Origin: Nitrospirota bacterium
GTDB lineage: Bacteria > Nitrospirota > Thermodesulfovibrionia > Thermodesulfovibrionales > JdFR-88
Direction of reading: 5' to 3'
Assembly: GCA_021825295.1 (NCBI GenBank)
Contig: JAKAHV010000015.1
Location: 1 to 64,000 of the forward strand
DNA length: 64,000 nt
Shown here: piece after piece, positions 31,066 to 39,467 of the stretch
How positions within the stretch are numbered: position 1 is the stretch's first letter
Layout: every line of letters begins with the position of its first letter
Notes under the pieces: model-generated
What the model was told of the DNA's origin: nothing
Database searches by the model: none
What the model saw: only the letters and a program-made list of their open reading frames with translations
Translations under genes and position numbers: made by a program

Positions 31066-32149
31066 CTTCTTCTTTTACAAGGGGCGGGTCGCCCTTTATG
31101 CCATTCTCAAATCGCTGGGCGTCCGCGAAGGTGATGAGGTGATTCTTCCCGGCTTCACATGCGTCGTAGTCCCCAATGCCGTAAGCTATCTTGAAGCCAA
31201 ACCGCGTTACGTCGACATCGACCCCGGCACCTACAATATCGACCCCGGGAAGATCGCGGAGAATATAACCGGAAGGACGCGAGCCATAATTGCCCAGCAC
31301 ACCTTCGGCATTCCGGCCAAAATGGATGATATTATCGAAATCGCAAAAAAAAACGCCCTGCCCGTGATAGAAGACTCATGCCATGCCATAGGCTCGAAAT
31401 ACAAGGGCCGGCAGGCCGGGACATTCGGAGATGCGGCCTTTTTTTCATCACAATGGTCGAAGCCGGTCACTACCGGTCTCGGGGGGTGGGCAACTGCCAA
31501 CAAACCGGAAATCAGACAAAACCTGGAACGGATATGCCGGAGCTTACCTCGGCCCTCCTTCTGGGACAGCCTGCTGCTGAGGGCGCAATATTTTATTTAT
31601 GCCGCGCTTCTAAGGCCATCTCTTTTCTGGCTTGCGCAGGACGCGTACAGGAAACTGTCAAAATACGGGTTTGCGATAGGCTCCTCCACGGACGATGAAT
31701 TATCGTGCAGGATGCCTGCCGGATATGCAAAAGGGATGTCGGATTGGCAAAAAAAAATTATATCGGAAAAACTGGCCCTCATCGCGGATGTCATAGAACA
31801 CAGGAGATGGGCCGCCTCCAGATACAGGAAACTGCTCCCGCAGGCCGGGTTTGAGCCGCCCGAACTGCCGGATGATTGTGAGACCGTTTTTTTGAGGTAT
31901 CCGCTGCGAGTGAACAACAAAAAGAAGGTGCTTGAGTCGGCAAGGCGAAGCAGGATCGAAATCGGAGACTGGTTCCTCTCGCCCGTGCATCCGAACACGT
32001 CGGGCTGGGGTGACATAGCCTATGAAAAGGGCATGTGCCCTCATGGAGAGCGGGCGTGTGAAGAGACGGTCAATCTGCCGACTCACATGCGCATAGGAGA
32101 CAGGGAGATCGAAAAGACCATTGAGCTGCTGTCGAGCCTCAACAATTGA
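31055..32149 (+). CDS. DegT/DnrJ/EryC1/StrS aminotransferase-family protein
   Basis: GDEVILPGFTCVVVPNAV, VIEDSCHAIGSKYKGRQAGTFGDAAFFSSQWSKPVTTGLGG. Confidence 0.88.
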   Translation: MAGNFFFYKGRVALYAILKSLGVREGDEVILPGFTCVVVPNAVSYLEAKPRYVDIDPGTYNIDPGKIAENITGRTRAIIAQHTFGIPAKMDDIIEIAKKNALPVIEDSCHAIGSKYKGRQAGTFGDAAFFSSQWSKPVTTGLGGWATANKPEIRQNLERICRSLPRPSFWDSLLLRAQYFIYAALLRPSLFWLAQDAYRKLSKYGFAIGSSTDDELSCRMPAGYAKGMSDWQKKIISEKLALIADVIEHRRWAASRYRKLLPQAGFEPPELPDDCETVFLRYPLRVNNKKKVLESARRSRIEIGDWFLSPVHPNTSGWGDIAYEKGMCPHGERACEETVNLPTHMRIGDREIEKTIELLSSLNN

Positions 32150-32258
32150 GATAGCGGATGCGTCACCACACACGTCATCGCTAAAGTGCTCCATGCGCTC
32201 TGAGTGCCCCATGCGCTCTGCCGAAAACGTAAAATCGTTTGTAAAAGTAAAATCCTTC

Positions 32259-32287
32259 TTGACAGCCGGGCTGAAAAGTACTAATTT
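32259..32287 (+). promoter_or_regulatory. Candidate sigma70-type promoter upstream of the NRPS-like gene
   Basis: TTGACA (32259-32264), 17-nt spacer, TAATTT (32282-32287), in the largest gap (~340 nt) of the co-directional cluster. Confidence 0.35.
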
Positions 32288-32487
32288 TAACACTGTAACA
32301 ATTCTCTTCTCATCAATTACACAAAAGCGGCAATCACAGTTCAGGGCCAATTTACCGGCGTCCCTAAATCCGGAAGACAGCTTCAATCCCGGGATGGCGG
32401 CCGAGACAAAGGACTCAGGTTCTGAATTCGTCGTGATGTGTTCAGACATCAAACAGGGAGCGGGCGGACGCCGCCTGCGGGAAGCGT

Positions 32488-35121
32488 ATGAAGATTAAGG
32501 CGGAACCTGACAAGCCGTTTGCCAGATTCGCGAAGGCAGAAACCAATCAATCCATTGTCGACCGTTTCGAACAGCAGGTCGCAGGCGGTCCCTCAAGGCT
32601 TGCCGTAAAGGCAGGCAGGACCTGGCTCACATACGGCGCATTAAACCGGACTGCAAACCGTTTGGCGCGGGCAATAATTGGGCGCTGCGGACAGGGAAGC
32701 GAACCAGTCGCGATATTTCTAGACCAGGGATCGCGGCTCATCCCGGCAATATTCGGCGTCCTGAAGGCCGGCAAGCCCTACCTGGCGCTTGACACCTCCT
32801 TCCCGCAAGCAAGGAACGCCTCCATGCTGAGGCATTCCCGGCCGGGGCTTATCCTTACCGACAGAGATCATTACCCCCCAGCCTGCATATTGGCCGGCGA
32901 TTTTACGCCCCTGATTATCGATGAGATTGATTCCAGATTCTCCCCGGAGAACCTTAACCTGCCCATCTCTCCGGAGGCGGCCGCCTATATAATTTACACG
33001 TCCGGTTCCACGGGCGAGCCGAAGGGGGTGTGCCAGGACCACAGGAATGTTCTTCATAACGTCATGAGATGCACCAACATGATGCATATCGCCGCGGATG
33101 ACCGTCTTTCCCTCCTCTGGTCCTGCAGCTTCGCGGCGTCGGTGCCAAATGTATTCGGCGCCTTGCTGAATGGCGCGGCCCTCTTCCCCTTTGACCTGAG
33201 GAAGGAAGGCATCGTCAGGATGGCTGACTGGCTTATCAGGGAAAAAATCACCGTTTATCATTCGGTCCCGACAGTTTACCGCCATTTTATCTCCATGCTT
33301 ACGGGAATGGAAAAATTCCCGGCGCTTCGCATAATAAAACTCTCCGGCGAGCCTGTCCAGAGGAGGGATATTGAACTCTACAGGAAACATTTCGGCAAAG
33401 GCTGTGTTTTTCACGTGTCGTATGCATCCACGGAAACGAACATTGTCCGCCAGTTTTTTTGCGACCATCACACCCCACTCAACGGGGACACTGTGCCTGC
33501 CGGCTATGAAGTGGAGGATATGGAGGTATTGTTGCTTGACGAGCGCGGAAGGGAGGTCGCAAGCAACTGCGAGGGTGAAATTGCCGTCAGGAGCCGGTAT
33601 CTTCCGTCCGGCTATTACCTGGGGAATGACGCGGCCGAATCGCCATTTTTCCCGGATGAAGCGGGACGGCGCATTTACAGGACCGGCGATCTCGGCCGCA
33701 TGCTTCCGGACGGATGCCTGATTCATCTTGGGCGAAAGGACCTCCAGGTAAAGATCAGGGGCTATAGGGTCGAAATCGGCGAAGTCGAGTCGGCCCTGAA
33801 CGGGATTGACGCGATAAAGGAGGCAGCCGTCGTCGGGCGCGGTGATCCGAACGGCGGAAATCTCCTTTTGGCATATGTCGTGCCCCGTAAAGGGACTGCC
33901 ATAACGGCCAGGCAACTGCGCAACCGCCTGAAAGACAGGCTCCCGGACTACATGGTGCCTTCACGCTTTGTCTTTCTCGACGCCCTGCCCCTCACACTGA
34001 GCGGCAAGGTCGACCGGAGGGCATTGCCGGATCCCGAAGCGCAGGCCAGTCAGGAGGGGGATTATGTTGCACCGCGAACGCCGGAGGAAGCAATGCTGGC
34101 CGGCATCTGGCAAAAAATCCTGGGGACAAGGCGGGTAAGCGTGCTTGACAATTTCTTCGATCTGGGTGGACATTCCCTGCTGGTGGCGCGGCTGGCGGCC
34201 GAGATAAAAAAAATAACGGGCAGGACGCTCCCTATCGCAGCAATACTCCAGTCTCCGACAATCAGGCAATTGGCCGGCCTCCTCCAGGAAGATGGACCGC
34301 CATCAAGACTCCCCTCGATGGTGGTCCGGTCCGGCGGCTCGAAAGCGCCCTTTTTCTGGGTGGGCATCAACACTTACCGGCCGCCGTACCTGGGGACCGA
34401 TCAGCCGGTGTACGGCATCATTCTCCAGGGTGATTACGGTAAACCCATCGCTTTCAGGACCGTGGAAGAGCTGGCCGCTTACCACCTGGATGAAATAAGG
34501 ACTGTACAGCCGAAAGGTCCTTATTCGTTGGGAGGCTATTGCTTCAGCGGCCTGGTGGCCCTTGAGATCGCCCAGCAGTTGCTCAGGCAGGGAGAGGAAG
34601 TGCCGCTATTGTGCCTCGTTGAACCTCTCACGTACTGCCTGCCCCGGGGCAACGGCTCCGCGGCGCTCGATGTTTCATTGGCGTCCAGGGCCAAGGCCGC
34701 CCTGAGCGAAAAAATTGAGCTTCTGAGCAGCGCTGAAAAATTGATGTCCGTATCGGGTTTTGTTGGGCGAACGATAAGCGGAAAACTGAATTTCGCGTTA
34801 TGCCGGGCCCTTATTTCTCTGGGATACCCGGTCCCGCGGCGCCTCCGGGACTTCTACCGCCTTTATACGGCGGGAAGATATCCCGCCGGCGCATATCCCG
34901 GCAGGGCGGCCGTTTTCCTGATTGAAAGCAGGCGCGGCGAGGACTGGAGCAGGCTTGGCGCCAAGGGAACATATGTCCATGAGGTAACCGGAGCGCTGCA
35001 TCATACCATGCTGGATGAACCCTACGTGGAGATATGGACCAAACATCTTAGCCGTTACCTGATCGAGATTCAGGCGAATGAAAAGGCGAAAAGCAGCAAC
35101 AAGGAACTGGCCTTTTCCTGA
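32488..35121 (+). CDS. Single-module NRPS-like protein: adenylation - PCP - thioesterase
   Basis: YIIYTSGSTGEPKGV, YRTGDLGRMLPDG, KIRGYRVEIGEVE; PCP DNFFDLGGHSLLVARL; TE-like GGYCFSGLVALEIAQQLL. Confidence 0.92.
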   Translation: MKIKAEPDKPFARFAKAETNQSIVDRFEQQVAGGPSRLAVKAGRTWLTYGALNRTANRLARAIIGRCGQGSEPVAIFLDQGSRLIPAIFGVLKAGKPYLALDTSFPQARNASMLRHSRPGLILTDRDHYPPACILAGDFTPLIIDEIDSRFSPENLNLPISPEAAAYIIYTSGSTGEPKGVCQDHRNVLHNVMRCTNMMHIAADDRLSLLWSCSFAASVPNVFGALLNGAALFPFDLRKEGIVRMADWLIREKITVYHSVPTVYRHFISMLTGMEKFPALRIIKLSGEPVQRRDIELYRKHFGKGCVFHVSYASTETNIVRQFFCDHHTPLNGDTVPAGYEVEDMEVLLLDERGREVASNCEGEIAVRSRYLPSGYYLGNDAAESPFFPDEAGRRIYRTGDLGRMLPDGCLIHLGRKDLQVKIRGYRVEIGEVESALNGIDAIKEAAVVGRGDPNGGNLLLAYVVPRKGTAITARQLRNRLKDRLPDYMVPSRFVFLDALPLTLSGKVDRRALPDPEAQASQEGDYVAPRTPEEAMLAGIWQKILGTRRVSVLDNFFDLGGHSLLVARLAAEIKKITGRTLPIAAILQSPTIRQLAGLLQEDGPPSRLPSMVVRSGGSKAPFFWVGINTYRPPYLGTDQPVYGIILQGDYGKPIAFRTVEELAAYHLDEIRTVQPKGPYSLGGYCFSGLVALEIAQQLLRQGEEVPLLCLVEPLTYCLPRGNGSAALDVSLASRAKAALSEKIELLSSAEKLMSVSGFVGRTISGKLNFALCRALISLGYPVPRRLRDFYRLYTAGRYPAGAYPGRAAVFLIESRRGEDWSRLGAKGTYVHEVTGALHHTMLDEPYVEIWTKHLSRYLIEIQANEKAKSSNKELAFS

Positions 35122-35163
35122 AAAAGGTTTTTTCACTCCTAAATTTTCTCCTTTGGTGGTCCG

Positions 35164-35874
35164 GTGCTGAGAAAAAAAGAAGCCCATGTGTGGAGCGCCT
35201 CTCTGGGGGAAATGCCGCCCGTTCAAATGGAGAGGCTACGGCAAGGCCTCTCGGACGATGAGTTGAGAAGGGCCGAGCGTTTTCGTTTTCCGGGAGACAG
35301 GGACCACTATATCATTGCGAGGGGAATTCTCAGGGCAATCCTGGCAGGTTATCTGAATATGAAGCCGGAGGAAGTCCGTTTCAGCTACGGGCCTTTTGGA
35401 AGACCGGAGCTCGCCGGAGATGCCGGGAAAAAACTCTGTTTCAGCGTCTCACATTCCAATGGCCTGGCTCTTTACGCGGTTGTCAAGGGCCGGAGGGTAG
35501 GCGTGGATATTGAATATATCCGGTCCGATATCATGGTTGAAGACATTGCGCGGCAGTTCTTCACGCCCAGTGAGAATATCCTGCTTGAGACATGCCCCGG
35601 GCAGGCCCGGAATAAGGCATTTTTCACGCTCTGGGCCAGAAAAGAGGCCTGCCTTAAGGCGCAGGGCACCGGGCTTGCCGAAGCCGGCGCCCTCATGAAA
35701 GCAGACCGTGATGCCTCGTGGTCACTTGCGGACCTCGACGTCAAGCGGGGATACGCCGCGGCCATTGCCGTCGAGGGACGCGGCATCGGCCTCCGCTGCC
35801 GGCAATGGGTGAGCGGCGCGCCACGGATAAGACGCCTTGCCCAGGGTCCGCGCGGCGTCTTTCGCATAGTATGA
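35164..35874 (+). CDS. 4'-phosphopantetheinyl transferase (Sfp-type)
   Basis: VGVDIEYIRSD, FFTLWARKEACLKAQGTGL, FSVSHSNGLALYAV. Confidence 0.93.
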   Translation: MLRKKEAHVWSASLGEMPPVQMERLRQGLSDDELRRAERFRFPGDRDHYIIARGILRAILAGYLNMKPEEVRFSYGPFGRPELAGDAGKKLCFSVSHSNGLALYAVVKGRRVGVDIEYIRSDIMVEDIARQFFTPSENILLETCPGQARNKAFFTLWARKEACLKAQGTGLAEAGALMKADRDASWSLADLDVKRGYAAAIAVEGRGIGLRCRQWVSGAPRIRRLAQGPRGVFRIV

Positions 35875-36810
35875 TATTACAATGTCCGCTCCCGCCCTCC
35901 TGCATGATACCAGCGCCTCCTGCATGACCGCCTCGAAGTCGAGCCGTCCCGCCTCGGACGCCGCCTGAATCATGGCATATTCACCGCTGACGTTGTATAC
36001 CGCCAGGGGCTGATCGAACCTTTCCCTGGCGCGGTAAACTACATCCAGATAAAACAAGGCAGGTTTTATCATGATGATGTCCGCCCCCTCTTCTATGTCC
36101 AGGGCTATTTCCCGCATGGCCTCAGTAGAATTGGCAAAATCCATCTGGTGCGACCTTTTGTCCCCGAAGGCCACCGGCGACTGGGTGCCATGCCTGAAGA
36201 ACGGCTCGTAGAGCCCGGAGGCATATTTTGCCGCGTATGCCATAATGACCGCCTCGTGGTGACCGTGCTCTTCAAGAGTGCCCCTTATCGCTCGTATCTG
36301 CCCGTCCATCATCCCCGCGGGGGCAACGATATCGGCGCCCGCCTCAACATGGGAAAGCGCGATCTTCGCGACAATTTCCGTTGTGGGATCATTGGCTATA
36401 TATCCGTTTCTGATAATGCCGCAGTGACCGTGGGTAGTGTGCTCGCAGAGGCATACATCCGTGATTACCACCATATCCGGGACGGCGTGTTTCACGGCCT
36501 TTACCGCGCGCTGGACTATGCCGTCCGGCGCATACGCCCCAGTCGCCTTATCGTCTTTCCCGTTCGGGATGCCGAAAAGCAGTATGGCGGGGATGCCCAG
36601 ATCGCCAAGTTCCTTGGCCTCCTCAACGAGCATGTCTATGGAGAGATGATAATTGCCGGCAATGGAGGCTATCTCCTTCCGTACCCCCTGCCCCTCGACA
36701 ACAAACAGCGGCTGTACGAAATCGTCTACCGACAGGCCGGTTTCCCGCACCATTCTCCTCATATTCCCGTTTTTCCGCAACCTTCTCAATCGATGTGCCG
36801 GAAAGCCCAT
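35722..36810 (-). CDS. hemB: Delta-aminolevulinic acid dehydratase / porphobilinogen synthase (Zn-type Cys triad)
   Basis: DVCLCEHTTHGHCGII, MAYAAKYASGLYEPFF, MIKPALFYLDVV, YNVSGEYAMI; ~40 aa C-terminal extension. Confidence 0.95.
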   Translation of the reverse strand: MGFPAHRLRRLRKNGNMRRMVRETGLSVDDFVQPLFVVEGQGVRKEIASIAGNYHLSIDMLVEEAKELGDLGIPAILLFGIPNGKDDKATGAYAPDGIVQRAVKAVKHAVPDMVVITDVCLCEHTTHGHCGIIRNGYIANDPTTEIVAKIALSHVEAGADIVAPAGMMDGQIRAIRGTLEEHGHHEAVIMAYAAKYASGLYEPFFRHGTQSPVAFGDKRSHQMDFANSTEAMREIALDIEEGADIIMIKPALFYLDVVYRARERFDQPLAVYNVSGEYAMIQAASEAGRLDFEAVMQEALVSCRRAGADIVISYYAKDAARTLGKASYPWRAAHPLPAAEADAASLDGNGRGVSPLDVEVRK

Positions 36811-36860
36811 AATCCACCTCCTTCAAATAGCACCTATTGGGGCTTTTTTAAAAAACCAGC

Positions 36861-37421
36861 TCAAAAGCCGGTCTTGCTCAATGAGACTGCAGAAGGCACA
36901 AAGTCAGGATACTGCCGGTCTTTGTCCGAGATCTCGGACACTTTCAGGGGCCATTTTATCTCGAAGAGGGGATCGTTCCATCTGATGCCCCTTGAATATT
37001 CCGGCATATAAAACCGTGTCATCTGATAAAAGACTTCAGTGTTGTCGCGGAGGGTCATGAAACCGTGGGCAAAGCCTTCGGGGACATAAAGGAGCCTGCG
37101 GTTTTTCTGGGTCAGTTCCACCGACATCCATTGCTGATAGGTGGGTGAATCAGGCCGGAGATCGGCAATTACGTCATAAACCGCGCCCAATGTGCACCTG
37201 ACCAGTTTTGCTTCGCTGTATGGGGCCGCCTGGTAATGGAGCCCCCGGAGGGTCCCTCTTTTTTTGTTGAAGGAGACGTTGGACTGTACGGGTTTCTTAT
37301 GTATTCCCAGCATCTCGAATTCGTGCTGGCACCACGAGCCGGCAAGAAACCCGCTGCCGTCCGCCTCCGCCTCCGGCTCCACTATGAAGGCGCCATCCAG
37401 CCTGGTCTTGACGAATTTCAT
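36861..37421 (-). CDS. rfbC: dTDP-4-dehydrorhamnose 3,5-epimerase
   Basis: RGLHYQAAPYSEAKLVRC, GAVYDVIADLRPDSPTY, VPEGFAHGFMTLRDNTEVFY. Confidence 0.93.
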   Translation of the reverse strand: MKFVKTRLDGAFIVEPEAEADGSGFLAGSWCQHEFEMLGIHKKPVQSNVSFNKKRGTLRGLHYQAAPYSEAKLVRCTLGAVYDVIADLRPDSPTYQQWMSVELTQKNRRLLYVPEGFAHGFMTLRDNTEVFYQMTRFYMPEYSRGIRWNDPLFEIKWPLKVSEISDKDRQYPDFVPSAVSLSKTGF

Positions 37422-37609
37422 CAGAAGGGCCTTACCCCGGGGATAAGCGCCGCAGTCCGCCCACCCCGCATGATGTGCGACATCCGCTCAATTGTCTCTT
37501 CTATTACGCGTCCGGATATGGCTCCGCCCCCAAAGGCCACATGGTCACGATGCAATACGCATTCAAGTGAGATTCACCCAGGTAAAAGCAATTAGCATGC
37601 CCGCTCACC

Positions 37610-37993
37610 TCAGATGATCCTGTAGCCTTCCCCCTCCGGTAGAGGCCGGAGAAAAAAATGTCTCACGAGGTCCTTGAATTTCCTGTAGTCGAGGGGTTTT
37701 AAAAGGCAGCAGGAATTTTTCAGGCCTTCGAGCGTCTTTAGCAGTTCCGCGTCTATATGGTCCGAAAGTATGATCACCGGCACTTCAAGCCATTTTATCT
37801 GCTCTAAAATCGGGTCGCCGAAGGGATAGCTAGTGATTATGAGGCCGGGCTGGCGCCGCGCCAGAAACGGCGGAAAACGGGCGGGATCTGCCTCCGCCAC
37901 GGCATCGTAACCCTCCGTGGCCAGAATGGCCTGGCAGATGCGGGAAAACCTGGCCTCGTCAAATATAAGGATTTTCTTGTCTGGCAGGATCAT
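37610..37993 (-). CDS. Receiver-like (pseudo-receiver) protein
   Basis: KKILIFDEARFSRICQAILATEGYDAV..PGLIITSYPFGD..VPVIILS..CCLLKPLDYRKFKDLV; no Asp at the phosphoacceptor position. Confidence 0.65.
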   Translation of the reverse strand: MILPDKKILIFDEARFSRICQAILATEGYDAVAEADPARFPPFLARRQPGLIITSYPFGDPILEQIKWLEVPVIILSDHIDAELLKTLEGLKNSCCLLKPLDYRKFKDLVRHFFLRPLPEGEGYRII

Positions 37994-38102
37994 CGGCGTT
38001 TTTGCGCCACGGATTTCCGGCTTCTCTATGTGTATTTTGGATACAGGATTACCGGTTTTGTCCCTGCTCTCTGTTTACAATGGAAACAAACAAACCCTCC
38101 GG

Positions 38103-39452
38103 TCAAAGAGCGCCGCCAAGCTTCTTGTAGAAGGACTTCCTGGAAATGCCAAGCGCCCTCGCCGCCTGCGATTTGTTGCCCCTGCACTGGGAAAGGGCCC
38201 TTTTAACAGCTTGGATCTCGAGTTCCCTGAGCGTCTTTAAAGAGCCGGCAAGCCCCCGTCGCCTTTTAAAAGATAAAATTTCGGCGGGCATTTCACCGGC
38301 GGTTATGGCCTCTCCCGCGGCAAGCACGACCGCGCGCTCAATCACGTTTCTCAGTTGTCTTACGTTTCCCGGCCAGGAATATCCCAGCAGTATTCCCATC
38401 ATGTCCGGCGGGATGGAGAGCTTCTTGCCCTCCCGCGTGCAGTATTCGTTTAGAAACTCCGCCGCCAGCAGCGGAAGGTCCTCCATCCTTTCCCTGAGCG
38501 GGGGCATGTTGATGTGCACGATGTTTATCCGGTAAAAGAGGTCTTCCCTGAAATTGCCCTTTTTGACTTCCGCATGAAGCTCGCGGTTGGTGGAACAGAT
38601 CAGCCGGAAATTCATTTTGATCCTGCGGTTTCCGCCCAGCCTTTGCATCTCCCGCTCCTCGAGCACCCGCAGGAGTTTTGACTGAAGCGAATGCCCCAAT
38701 TCACCTATTTCATCGAGGAAGAGGGTCCCCGCCCCGGCCTCCTCGAACCTGCCGATCCTCCTTGAGCAGGCCCCGGTGAAGGCTCCTTTCTCATAGCCGA
38801 AGAGCTCGGACTCAATAAGCTCCGCCGGTATGGCCGCGCAGTTGGCGGCGACAAAGGGCAGGTCCCTTCTGACGCCTCCGTAGTGGATGGCCCTGGCGGC
38901 CAGCTCCTTGCCGGTGCCGGTCTCCCCGGTGATAAGTACGCTGCTTGCAGAATCACTTACCGACTCGATTATCCCCGAAACCCTCAGCATCCCGTCCGTC
39001 TTGCCGGTGAGATTCACCCGCCTGCGGCATCCCAGACTGATCTTCAGACGCTCGATCTCATGTTTCAGCCGCCTTTGCTCAATCGCCCGTTCCAGCATTT
39101 TCTTCAGTTTCAGGAAATCCGGGGGCTTGACGAAATAATAAAAGGCCCCCTTTATAAGGGCCTGCACGGCGGACTCCACGGTCCCGTAGGCGGTAAGGAA
39201 AATGACGGGAACGCCCGGATGCCTTCTCATCACAAAATCGAAAAGCCCCATCCCGTCCGTGCAAGGCATCCTGAGATCGGTGATCACCGCGTCGATGCTC
39301 TGCCTGTCCATTGTCTCCATCGCCTCCGAGCCGTCCGGCGAGGCAAACACATTGTACCCCTCGGCGGACAAGATGGCCGACAGGACTTTCAGCGTATTCG
39401 GCTCGTCATCGGCGATGAGTATGTTGGCCTTGTTGGCGGTTCCAGTATCCAT
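38103..39452 (-). CDS. Sigma-54-dependent response regulator (NtrC family)
   Basis: Receiver VITDLRMP..KPPD; AAA+ GETGTGKEL, GAFTGA, GTLFLDEIGEL; Fis-type HTH KSQAARALGISRKSFYKKL. Confidence 0.95.
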   Translation of the reverse strand: MDTGTANKANILIADDEPNTLKVLSAILSAEGYNVFASPDGSEAMETMDRQSIDAVITDLRMPCTDGMGLFDFVMRRHPGVPVIFLTAYGTVESAVQALIKGAFYYFVKPPDFLKLKKMLERAIEQRRLKHEIERLKISLGCRRRVNLTGKTDGMLRVSGIIESVSDSASSVLITGETGTGKELAARAIHYGGVRRDLPFVAANCAAIPAELIESELFGYEKGAFTGACSRRIGRFEEAGAGTLFLDEIGELGHSLQSKLLRVLEEREMQRLGGNRRIKMNFRLICSTNRELHAEVKKGNFREDLFYRINIVHINMPPLRERMEDLPLLAAEFLNEYCTREGKKLSIPPDMMGILLGYSWPGNVRQLRNVIERAVVLAAGEAITAGEMPAEILSFKRRRGLAGSLKTLRELEIQAVKRALSQCRGNKSQAARALGISRKSFYKKLGGAL

Positions 39453-39467
39453 AAAAATCCCGGCTGA

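Noticed and set aside
32719-33915. 398 aa minus-strand ORF antisense to the NRPS adenylation domain
   Set aside because: No domain signature; the plus strand encodes canonical A-domain motifs.
485-35874. Exosortase/PEP-CTERM EPS locus interpretation
   Set aside because: FemAB-like, AsnB-like and sigma-54 regulators are reminiscent, but no exosortase or PEP-CTERM sorting signal was recognised in the window.
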